This document shows, one piece after another, positions 42,279-48,037 of a stretch of 48,037 nt of DNA. This stretch comes from Rhodobacterales bacterium. Its GTDB lineage: Bacteria > Pseudomonadota > Alphaproteobacteria > Rhodobacterales > Rhodobacteraceae. Numbering within the stretch: position 1 is the stretch's first letter; every line of letters starts with the position of its first letter. Made by a program: the position numbers and the translations under genes. The notes under the pieces were generated by a model. It had not been told where the DNA came from. It worked only from the letters and a program-made list of their open reading frames with translations, and searched no databases. The stretch is taken from positions 1 to 48,037 of the forward strand of contig QIGK01000054.1 of assembly GCA_003228875.1 (NCBI GenBank), given 5' to 3'.

Positions 42279-43112
42279 ATGAACCGTTTTTTCGCCAAGC
42301 CGCGCGCCGCACCCGTTGCGGCAAAGCCAAGCAATCCAAACCACCGACCGCGATTTCAGGCGATGCGGGTTTTGATTGCCCTGATTATTCGCGAAATGAA
42401 CACCCGATTTGGGCGCACTTGGGGCGGCTATATCTGGGCAGTGCTGGAACCAGTGGCAATGATTGGCCTGCTGTCGCTTGCCTTTAGCCAATTTATCCAG
42501 TCTCCGCCGGTGGGCAGTAGTTTTGCGTTATTTTATGCGTCCGGGTTTGTACCTTTCTATTTCTATTCAGAAATCACAACTGCAACATCATCGGCTGTAT
42601 TGTTTAACAAGCAGTTAATGCAATTTCCTGCGGTCACGCCGCTGGACGCGGTTCTCGCGCGATTTTTTCTAACTGTGATTACGTTGACGGTGGTGGCGGT
42701 CATTGTTTTTACTGGTGTCGGATATTTTGACGGCTGGCCAAACGGCGTTGATTACGGCTCGCTTTTGCTTAGCTTAGCTGCCGCCTGTGTCCTTGGGCTT
42801 GGCAGTGGCACGTTGAATTGCGTTCTTTTTCCGTTTTTTCCGGTTTGGCAACGCATCTGGGGGGTCATCAACCGGCCGCTTTTCCTGATTTCCGGCGTGT
42901 TTTTTACGTTTGAAAGCATGCCTAGCCAAATTCAGAGCCTTTTATGGTATAATCCGCTGGTGCATGTGGTTGGCATCATGCGTGCCGGAATTTACCCCAG
43001 CTATGACGCTGGCTATATTTCGCTTTTATTCATTTTTGGCCTTGGCCTTACGACCTTTGTTCTGGGCGCCTATTTGCTGATCCGGCATCGCAGCTTTGTG
43101 ACGGAAAATTAA
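42279..43112 (+). CDS. kpsM: Capsular polysaccharide ABC transporter permease
   Basis: The membrane subunit of the polysaccharide exporter, ABC-2 type. The protein has 277 residues with six predicted membrane helices. The family pattern is clear: LIALIIREMNTRFGRTWGGY near residues 32-52, WAVLEPVAMIGLL, FALFYASGFVPFYFYSEIT, and RPLFLISGVFFTFESMPSQI before the last helices and HRSFVTEN at the end. It stands alone on the plus strand, divergent from kpsE across 63 bases, so the transporter is made from two transcripts. Only GGA precedes the ATG, so the ribosome site is weak. Confidence 0.92.
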   Translation: MNRFFAKPRAAPVAAKPSNPNHRPRFQAMRVLIALIIREMNTRFGRTWGGYIWAVLEPVAMIGLLSLAFSQFIQSPPVGSSFALFYASGFVPFYFYSEITTATSSAVLFNKQLMQFPAVTPLDAVLARFFLTVITLTVVAVIVFTGVGYFDGWPNGVDYGSLLLSLAAACVLGLGSGTLNCVLFPFFPVWQRIWGVINRPLFLISGVFFTFESMPSQIQSLLWYNPLVHVVGIMRAGIYPSYDAGYISLLFIFGLGLTTFVLGAYLLIRHRSFVTEN

Positions 43113-43165
43113 AATTCCGGCAGCTTGTGCTGGCCAAAACCCTGTGATCAGGTTAATATTCAGCC

Positions 43166-43969
43166 ATGGAAATAGCACAAGATCAAACCGCACAAAGCGA
43201 TCATTATTTTCGAGATTTGGCAATCCTCGACTGGCTGGTTGAATTGGGCGCAACCGAGGCCATCAGCGAAACCGGCATCAACCGTTACGATCTGCCGGAA
43301 ACTGTCAAACAGGCTGACAAACCTGTTGCTCCATCAGCCCTAAAAAAATCCGTCATGTCCTTACCCGACACAGAGCAACTTGCTGCATTATGCACCGACA
43401 TCGAAATGCTACGGAAAACCGTTGTTGAATTTGACGGTTGCAGCTTAAAAAAAGGCGCCAGAAACACCGTTTTTTCTGATGGAAACCCTGCTGCACGAGT
43501 AATGGTAATTGGCGACACCCCAGATCCGGACGAAGATCGCAACGGCACAGTTTTTGCTGGCAAAGCAGGGAACCTGCTGGATAAAATGTTTACAGCAATC
43601 GGCCTGTCACGACAGGCAGAAACCGGCGAAAACGCAATTTATATGACCTGTATATCACCCTGGAGAACCCCGCAAAACCGTGATCTTTCAACTGATGAAA
43701 TTGCACTGCTCAAGCCGTTCTTAATCCGGCACGTCTTGCTGGCAAAACCGGAATTCATTGTTGTGATGGGCAGTCAACCCGCCAAAATATTGCTTGGGTT
43801 TGAAAAAAGCATTACCCATCATCGCGGACAATGGGGGCAACTGGCTGGTATCTCGACATTGGCAATGTTTTCCCCCGCCAATCTGCTGCGAAATCCGTTG
43901 AACAAGCGCGCTGCATGGGCGGATTTATTGGCGTTAGATACCCGCCTGAAACCTGGCCCCCATGACTGA
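43166..43969 (+). CDS. Uracil-DNA glycosylase family 4-like protein with altered motifs
   Basis: A 267-residue protein in the UDG superfamily, closest to the longer family 4-like proteins of Rhodobacterales. The overall pattern holds (FDGCSLKKGARNTVFSDGNP, FAGKAGNLLDKMFTAIGL, SPWRTPQNRDLS), but key motifs differ. The motif A loop GE(A/G)PG is G116-D-T-P-D120 here, and the C-terminal HP(A/S) motif is S236-P-A, so the usual histidine is lost. Only one of the cysteines that hold the 4Fe-4S cluster in the classic enzyme is evident (C92), as seems common in this lineage. It may be inactive or act on another base. The end overlaps moaB by eight bases. Confidence 0.75.
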   Translation: MEIAQDQTAQSDHYFRDLAILDWLVELGATEAISETGINRYDLPETVKQADKPVAPSALKKSVMSLPDTEQLAALCTDIEMLRKTVVEFDGCSLKKGARNTVFSDGNPAARVMVIGDTPDPDEDRNGTVFAGKAGNLLDKMFTAIGLSRQAETGENAIYMTCISPWRTPQNRDLSTDEIALLKPFLIRHVLLAKPEFIVVMGSQPAKILLGFEKSITHHRGQWGQLAGISTLAMFSPANLLRNPLNKRAAWADLLALDTRLKPGPHD

Positions 43970-44483
43970 CAGAGCCTTCATTCCGGTGCGTATCGCGGTA
44001 TTAACCGTTTCGGACACCCGCAAGCTTGCGGATGATAAGTCCGGCGATGTGCTTGTAAAACGCCTTACAAGCGCTGGTCATTTACTGGCAGACCGGAAAG
44101 TTATTCGGGATGAACGCAATCAAGTCGCTGAACAGCTGCGCGCATGGGTTGCCGATAAGGGGGTTGATGTGGTGATCTCAACCGGCGGCACCGGCCTGAC
44201 TGGGCGCGACATAACGGTCGAAGCCCATCGGGATGTTTATGAAAAAGAAATCGATGCTTTCAGCACATTGTTTACAATGATTTCTTTTCCCAAAATCGGC
44301 ACTTCCGTCACCCAGTCCCGCGCCTGTGCAGGTGTTGCCGGCGGTACTTATCTTTTTGCTTTGCCCGGTTCACCCGGAGCCTGCAAAGACGGCTGGGATG
44401 AAATTTTGCTGCAACAACTAGACTATCGCCATGGTCCCTGTAACTTTGTCGAAATAATGCCGCGACTTGAAGAACACAAATAG
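43962..44483 (+). CDS. moaB: Molybdenum cofactor biosynthesis protein MoaB
   Basis: Adenylates molybdopterin (or acts in the MoaB/MogA group) on the way to molybdenum cofactor. The 173-residue protein has the MoCF-binding fold: IAVLTVSDTRKLADDKSGDVL at the N terminus, DVVISTGGTGLTGRDITVEA (the TGGTG loop that binds molybdopterin) and LFALPGSPGACKDGWDEIL near the end. It overlaps the preceding glycosylase-like gene by eight bases, suggesting co-transcription. No other molybdenum cofactor genes lie in the window. Confidence 0.94.
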   Translation: MTDRAFIPVRIAVLTVSDTRKLADDKSGDVLVKRLTSAGHLLADRKVIRDERNQVAEQLRAWVADKGVDVVISTGGTGLTGRDITVEAHRDVYEKEIDAFSTLFTMISFPKIGTSVTQSRACAGVAGGTYLFALPGSPGACKDGWDEILLQQLDYRHGPCNFVEIMPRLEEHK

Positions 44484-44527
44484 CGCGACAGCTAGGCCCG
44501 CCAGACTGATTAGGTAAAATGGCGCAA

Positions 44528-44556
44528 TTGATGTAGCCTTGGCCGATCTTTACAAT
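44528..44556 (+). promoter_or_regulatory. Predicted promoter of the lysine-rich unknown gene
   Basis: TTGATG (44528-44533) and TACAAT (44551-44556) with a 17-base spacer, four and five of six to consensus. Transcription would begin near 44563, leaving a leader of only about ten bases ahead of the ATG at 44573. Confidence 0.5.
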
Positions 44557-44572
44557 TGCAAAAGGTTTTATC

Positions 44573-45007
44573 ATGACCGCTGAAAAGAAGATTTATGTCG
44601 CAATTCAAGCTGCAAATATCACCAAAATATATGACAAAGGTATGAAATCCAACTTACAAAAGGCGATGGCAAAAGCAGCTAAAAAAGCCATCGATAGCCA
44701 TAAAAAAATGACCAGCAGCAAGCCTTCCGGCTGGAAAAAAGAGACCGACAAAGGGTTTGCTCTGAATATAAATTTGACATCGCTCAGCAAAACTGTGGTC
44801 AAAAATGAAATGATAATAAAAGCTTCGGTTACGGCAGTTGTCGCTGAAACAAAAACAGGTAAGGGGATGAAAAAGCAGCTTTCTGGCAACGGTATGCTTA
44901 AGATTGCTGCAAATCACAAAAAGCCAGATGGCGAAGCTTTATTTATCGCAGGTCATGCAATTGCCACGCTTATCAAAGAAAAAGCCGTCAAGGTGATACT
45001 CGCCTGA
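44573..45007 (+). CDS. Lysine-rich protein of unknown function
   Basis: A 144-residue, probably cytoplasmic protein with no signal peptide or membrane helix. I do not recognise a family. It is strikingly rich in lysine and alanine (NLQKAMAKAAKKAIDSHKKM) and basic overall. Predicted pattern: a strand (KIYVAIQAANITKIY), a long helix, two or three strands (GFALNINLTSLSKTVVKNEM, IIKASVTAVVAETK), a glycine/lysine loop (GKGMKKQLSGNGMLKI), then a final helix and strand (EALFIAGHAIATLIKEKAVK). It sits alone between moaB and cbiD with its own good promoter. Codon use is more AT-rich than its neighbours. A nucleic-acid-binding role would suit its charge but is speculation. Confidence 0.75.
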   Translation: MTAEKKIYVAIQAANITKIYDKGMKSNLQKAMAKAAKKAIDSHKKMTSSKPSGWKKETDKGFALNINLTSLSKTVVKNEMIIKASVTAVVAETKTGKGMKKQLSGNGMLKIAANHKKPDGEALFIAGHAIATLIKEKAVKVILA

Positions 45008-45084
45008 CATTGCTTAACATGTCCAAGACTTGCAAAGCACATATTCTGGCTTTAACCCTTAGGGCATGAAGTATAGGCCAACAG

Positions 45085-46131
45085 ATGACTGAATTGCGGC
45101 GCGGCTGGACAACCGGTGCTTGCGCGGCGGCAGCGGCAAAATCAGCGTGTTCTGCTTTGATTTCGGGCAAATTTCTTGACCCTGTGCAAATCACCCTGCC
45201 CAAAGGTGAAACGCCGGAATTTGACGTTTTTCAATGTGAGCGCGGCGATGGCTGGGCCAAGGCCAGTATTGTCAAAGATGCAGGGGATGACCCAGACGTA
45301 ACCCATCGCGCTGTTATTTGCGCCAAAGTTTCCCATGGCAACAACGGAATACGGTTTTTTGCCGGTGAAGGCGTCGGAACCATCACCAAACCCGGTTTGC
45401 CTCTGGTAATTGGTGAGCCAGCTATCAACCCGGTGCCTCGTCTTATGATTGACGCAGCCATTACCGATATTTTGGAGGGCGAAAACCCCAATTTTGACGT
45501 AGAGATTTCCATTAAAAACGGCGTTGAACTGGCCAAACAGACATGGAACGGGCGTTTGGGCATTGTTGGCGGTCTGTCAATTCTAGGCACCACGGGAATA
45601 GTTCGCCCGTTTTCTTGCTCAGCGTGGATCGCTTCGATTCATCGGGGCATTGACATTGCCCGGGCAACAGGGCGACAGCATGTGATTGCGGCAACCGGCG
45701 CAACCTCAGAACAGGCCGCGCGAAACCTTTATGATATGGCCGAAGAAGATTGTCTTGATATGGGCGATTTTGTTGGCGGCGTGTTAAAATACCTTAAACG
45801 CCACCCAATCAAACGACTAACCCTTGCTGGCGGTATTGGCAAATTTACCAAACTAGCACAGGGCGCGCGAGATTTGCATTCGGGGCGGTCACAGGTTGAC
45901 TTTACAGCCCTTGGCAAGCTGGCAGACGCGCTCGGGTTTGATGCGGATGCAGTTACATCGGCAAATACCGCGCTGGAGGTATATGGCCTGACCGGCCCGA
46001 TTTTGATCGAAAAAATTGCGCTCAAAGCGCAAGAAACTGCGTTGGAAATACTGGCTGGCACCGATATTGCCGTCGAAATTATCATCGTTGATCGCGTTGG
46101 CGCCATTATTGCAAGGCAGGGTTTTGCATGA
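45085..46131 (+). CDS. cbiD: Cobalt-precorrin-5B C1-methyltransferase CbiD
   Basis: Methylates C-1 of the corrin ring in the cobalamin pathway. The protein is 348 residues. Family landmarks are RRGWTTGACAAAAAKSACSAL at the N terminus, then AKASIVKDAGDDPDVTHRAV, GEPAINPVPRLMI, GILGTTGI-like LSILGTTGIVRPFS, and RLTLAGGIGKFTKLAQGARDLH. It overlaps cobK by four bases (ATGA) and DUF1636 follows, so the three are one operon. The gap of 77 bases ahead is too short for a cobalamin riboswitch. In Rhodobacter-type bacteria CbiD replaces CobF for C-1 methylation. Confidence 0.95.
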   Translation: MTELRRGWTTGACAAAAAKSACSALISGKFLDPVQITLPKGETPEFDVFQCERGDGWAKASIVKDAGDDPDVTHRAVICAKVSHGNNGIRFFAGEGVGTITKPGLPLVIGEPAINPVPRLMIDAAITDILEGENPNFDVEISIKNGVELAKQTWNGRLGIVGGLSILGTTGIVRPFSCSAWIASIHRGIDIARATGRQHVIAATGATSEQAARNLYDMAEEDCLDMGDFVGGVLKYLKRHPIKRLTLAGGIGKFTKLAQGARDLHSGRSQVDFTALGKLADALGFDADAVTSANTALEVYGLTGPILIEKIALKAQETALEILAGTDIAVEIIIVDRVGAIIARQGFA

Positions 46132-46847
46132 ATGTCCTGATCCTTGGTGGCACTGGTGAGGCCGATCAACTGGCGGAGTTGCTGGTCGGACACGGAATTG
46201 GATTTATCTATTCATTGGCAGGTGTCACCCGAAATCCTCGGCCAAAGGTCTATCCAACCAGAACGGGCGGGTTTGGCGGCGTGGTTGGCTTGGCGCGCTA
46301 TCTGAGCCAAAACAATATCCAAATGGTCATTGATGCCACCCATCCTTTTGCCGCTAATATGCCTGCAAATGCGATGTTGGCCTGCAAACAGACAAGCATC
46401 GCCTATTTGCGCTTAACCCGCCCGCCATGGCCAGAACCGCAAGGCGCAGGCTGGCAACGGGTTAACTCTCTTAAAGAAGCCGCCGATATTCTGCCGGACA
46501 ACGCGCGTGTGTTCTTGAGTGTTGGAGCGCAAAGTATGAGCAGCTTTGCGCATCGCGTTACCATCAATTTTGTCAGCCGTGTTATCCAGCCTCCTAAATC
46601 TGTGTTTGGCAAGATTATCGTCGCCAGACCGCCTTTTGATCTTGCCGGCGAAACGCAGCTTTTGCGTGAAAATAAAATCACTCATCTGGTGACCAAAAAC
46701 GCTGGCGGCAACCAGACCATCGCCAAGCTGGAAGCTGCACAAAGTTTGGGTATCAAGGTGATTATGGTTGAACGCCCTGCCCAGCCTGTGGCAGAGATGG
46801 CGCGCGACATTGCGATGGCAATGGCATGGATTGAACGGAGACTATAA
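46128..46847 (+). CDS. cobK: Precorrin-6A reductase (CobK/CbiJ)
   Basis: NADPH-dependent reduction of the macrocycle in cobalamin synthesis. The 239-residue length fits. The N-terminal MNVLILGGTGEADQLAELL is the family's dinucleotide-binding start, followed by SLAGVTRNPRPKVYPTRTGG, MVIDATHPFAANMPANAM, LRLTRPPW and the later THLVTKNAGGNQTIAKLEAA and ERPAQPVAEM. It overlaps cbiD by four bases and its stop overlaps the start of the DUF1636 gene by one base (TAATG), so translation is coupled through the operon. Confidence 0.95.
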   Translation: MNVLILGGTGEADQLAELLVGHGIGFIYSLAGVTRNPRPKVYPTRTGGFGGVVGLARYLSQNNIQMVIDATHPFAANMPANAMLACKQTSIAYLRLTRPPWPEPQGAGWQRVNSLKEAADILPDNARVFLSVGAQSMSSFAHRVTINFVSRVIQPPKSVFGKIIVARPPFDLAGETQLLRENKITHLVTKNAGGNQTIAKLEAAQSLGIKVIMVERPAQPVAEMARDIAMAMAWIERRL

Positions 46848-47215
46848 TGACGACTATTTTGGTATGCGACACATGTCGGTATTCTAAGGCTGAAAAACTC
46901 CACGGCGAACAAACCGGCGGCGAAATTCTGGCAGAACTGGTGGAAAAAGCGGCGGGCAGCGGCATTCGCGTGCGGCGACAGTCCTGCCTGATGGGCTGTA
47001 ATAACCACTGCAATGTGGCGATTCGGGCCAAAGGTAAAGTAACCTATGTAATGGATCGGTTTAAACCAAACGCCGACAGTGCAGCAGCGATTACGGATTT
47101 TGCCGCTGAATTTACCAAATTGGAAAACGGACGGGTGCCGCTACGCAATTGGCCTGAAGGCGTCAAAGGCCATTTTGTATCGCGGGTGCCACCGATTGAA
47201 GATGACGAGAAATAG
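46847..47215 (+). CDS. DUF1636 family predicted metal-binding protein
   Basis: A 122-residue protein of DUF1636, commonly found with cobalamin genes and thought to bind a metal or Fe-S cluster. Cysteines C7 and C10 in LVCDTCRYSK, and C47, C51 and C55 in QSCLMGCNNHCNVAIR, fit the pattern; the fold resembles the thioredoxin-like 2Fe-2S ferredoxin family. The gene overlaps cobK by one base and is the last of the cbiD-cobK-DUF1636 operon. No biochemical role is established. Its end lies at the boundary with mobile-element debris. Confidence 0.88.
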   Translation: MTTILVCDTCRYSKAEKLHGEQTGGEILAELVEKAAGSGIRVRRQSCLMGCNNHCNVAIRAKGKVTYVMDRFKPNADSAAAITDFAAEFTKLENGRVPLRNWPEGVKGHFVSRVPPIEDDEK

Positions 47216-47234
47216 GTCGTTAAAGCTCGGATAA

Positions 47235-47423
47235 TCATTGAATTTTGTCAATTAGCGGTTGAAATAAATCAAAATCTTGCTTTTGATTTCTCTGCAAAAT
47301 GAAACTCTCGAAATTGGCCTTTTGTTTATTGCTAAAAGAAACCTTAACTTCCTCGTTTGGTTCTTCAACTCTTATTGTGAACCCATCAAATAGGGTAATC
47401 CTCCCATTTTTAATGGACCCCAC
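47235..47423 (-). pseudogene. Fragment of an unknown gene, cut by IS remnant
   Basis: A 62-codon frame reading IKNGRITLFDGFTIRVEEPN...FDLFQPLIDKIQ. It looks like the C terminus of a longer protein. The nominal GTG start lies in the sequence TGGACCCCACTTG (47414-47426), which may be the end of the adjoining IS remnant, so the natural start has probably been lost. No family is recognised; codon use is AT-rich compared with the cobalamin genes. It could alternatively be a short intact gene, but no ribosome site was seen. Confidence 0.4.
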
Positions 47424-47642
47424 TTGTAGAATTACGCGGCCATTTTAAGTTTCATAGCGGGTGTTATCCGTATCGCGATAAATCTTGATCCACTTGTTCA
47501 GGATCGACATGCCGATGCCCACCTTCTCGATGATGTAAACATCACCTGCCAGGCAACGGATCAGATGATGCTTGTCGTCGTGTCAGACCGCAGGTGAGTG
47601 CAATACGGACTGCGCCGCGCTTGAATTCTTCGGAATGTGCAG
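47414..47642 (-). mobile_element. IS3-family OrfA remnant
   Basis: The minus strand encodes SEEFKRGAVRIALTCGLTRR (from about 47636) and, after a stop and frame change, GIGMSILNKWIKIYRDTDN up to a stop at 47445. Intact IS3-type OrfA has these two parts joined (GLTRRQVA...GLSTLNKWI). The stretch between is disrupted and no OrfB is present. The outer end may be at TGGACCCC (47414). The element is clearly non-functional. Confidence 0.7.
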
Positions 47643-47954
47643 ATGAACACACAAACAAGAAGGCCGCCAACGCCATCCGACTACAGTTATTAACTGGGTC
47701 AAGAATTGGAGAAGTGCTCAAAGCAACGTGGTCAGAAATTGATTTTGAACGAGGTGTTTGCGATCAAACCGTCTCATCATACCAAACAAAAGTGGACGGA
47801 ACACCTGCCTCTGTCGAGCGTTGCCCTTCAGCTACTTTTGACAATGCACGAAGTCGAATTGGATTCGGACTTTCTCTTTCCTGGCAGGTTCCCAGACAAA
47901 CCTCTGCAGGATGTGAAAGGGTTTTGGCAATCAATAATGCTGATTACTGAATAG
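47643..47954 (+). pseudogene. Tyrosine recombinase (phage-type integrase) remnant, frameshifted
   Basis: The first frame encodes NAIRLQLLTGSRIGEVLKAT and WSEIDFERGV, the start of the catalytic domain with the first arginine. Then the frame changes near 47755-47760, and SHHTKQKWTEHLPLSSVALQ with FLFPGRFPDKPLQDVKGFWQ follows to a stop at 47954. A one- or two-base change would account for it. The N-terminal half is missing and the C-terminal HxxR and tyrosine are lost. It is a decayed integrase, typical of island edges. Confidence 0.75.
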
Positions 47955-47964
47955 CCCCTAGATT

Positions 47965-48037
47965 TGTAGACACCTTCTTCCCTAAAAATGAGGCAAGGAG
48001 GCCGACATGGGCAATGCAAGATTCAGTGAAGATTTCA
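47965..48037 (+). mobile_element. Left end of an IS3-family element, cut by window edge
   Basis: The sequence changes at TGTAGACACCTTCTTCCC (47965 on), consistent with an IS3-type inverted repeat that begins TG. It is followed by a strong ribosome site AAGGAGG and the start of OrfA. The rest of the element lies outside the window, so the far end and the target duplication cannot be seen. Confidence 0.6.
48007..48037 (+). CDS. IS3-family transposase OrfA, N-terminal fragment
   Basis: Ten codons, MGNARFSEDF, open a frame that matches the start of IS3-family OrfA helix-turn-helix proteins (…FSEDFKRDAV…). A strong AGGAGG lies seven bases upstream. The window ends before the frame is complete. 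It differs from the remnant at 47445-47642, so at least two IS3-type elements meet here. Confidence 0.65.
   Translation, partial: MGNARFSEDF

Noticed and set aside
42219-42491. Minus-strand 90-codon frame overlapping kpsM start
   Set aside because: It is antisense to kpsM with a composition typical of a shadow frame and no family match.
45008-45084. Cobalamin riboswitch ahead of cbiD
   Set aside because: The 77-base gap is too short for the riboswitch and no conserved B12-box was seen.
1-48037. tRNA, rRNA or CRISPR array
   Set aside because: No cloverleaf with a plausible anticodon, no rRNA motifs and no regularly spaced repeats were recognised by reading; a tRNAscan or Infernal run would settle it.

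Overview
The window reads as alphaproteobacterial chromosome, most likely Rhodobacteraceae/Roseobacter-type. The evidence is gene content: a RegB/RegA (PrrB/PrrA) redox pair of diagnostic length, an aa3-type cox operon in the order ctaC-ctaB-small ORF-ctaG-ctaE-SURF1-thrC-M16 peptidase, AddAB instead of RecBCD, a polyhydroxyalkanoate phasin, and CbiD/CobK/DUF1636 cobalamin genes. Genes are densely packed, and many start codons overlap the preceding stop by 1-11 bases, which indicates translational coupling. No tRNA, rRNA or CRISPR array was recognised.

Layout. 1-271: a fragment matching the interior of pyruvate phosphate dikinase (ppdK), cut by the window edge and not preceded by ppdK sequence. 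272-9171 (minus): a long block comprising FAD-linked oxidase, GNAT acetyltransferase, M16 peptidase, thrC, SURF1 and the cytochrome c oxidase assembly/structural genes, including a 59-residue membrane protein (7072-7251) that is easy to miss. 9172-9355 is the divergent promoter region, with a candidate RegA-type inverted repeat in the tldD promoter. 9356-19991: tldD, an unknown polytopic membrane protein, dprA, a DUF2237 gene, a DUF938 methyltransferase, topA, a small outer-membrane barrel and rnr. 19992-23142: dispersed repeats and a tandem pair of Tat-exported multicopper oxidases. 23288-30140: lytic transglycosylase, an SDR lacking the catalytic lysine, an RsmC-like methyltransferase, clpS, phasin with a clear promoter/operator, a D,D-carboxypeptidase with a SPOR-like tail, a small exported protein and an FkbM methyltransferase. 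30189-39435: divergent regA/regB, then tsaE-addB-addA-trxA. 39477-43112: capsule/polysaccharide export genes (glycosyltransferase, kpsT, kpsE split in two frames, divergent kpsM). 43166-47215: a uracil-DNA-glycosylase-like protein with altered catalytic motifs, moaB, a lysine-rich unknown, then cbiD-cobK-DUF1636. 47216-48037: mobile-element debris, with an IS3-type OrfA remnant, a frameshifted tyrosine-integrase remnant and the left end of another IS3-family element that runs off the window.

Functional links. RegBA in other Rhodobacterales controls respiration in response to redox state, so a RegA-like repeat between coxB and tldD is a testable connection inside this window. The phasin operator is probably read by a PhaR-type repressor encoded elsewhere. 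The kps genes should form one ABC export complex, but kpsE is damaged or split. I did not find an obviously novel multi-gene defence or biosynthetic system. The more unusual items are degenerate enzymes (SDR, UDG-like), the split kpsE, a dispersed repeat family with a nested insertion, and the eroded right-hand edge.
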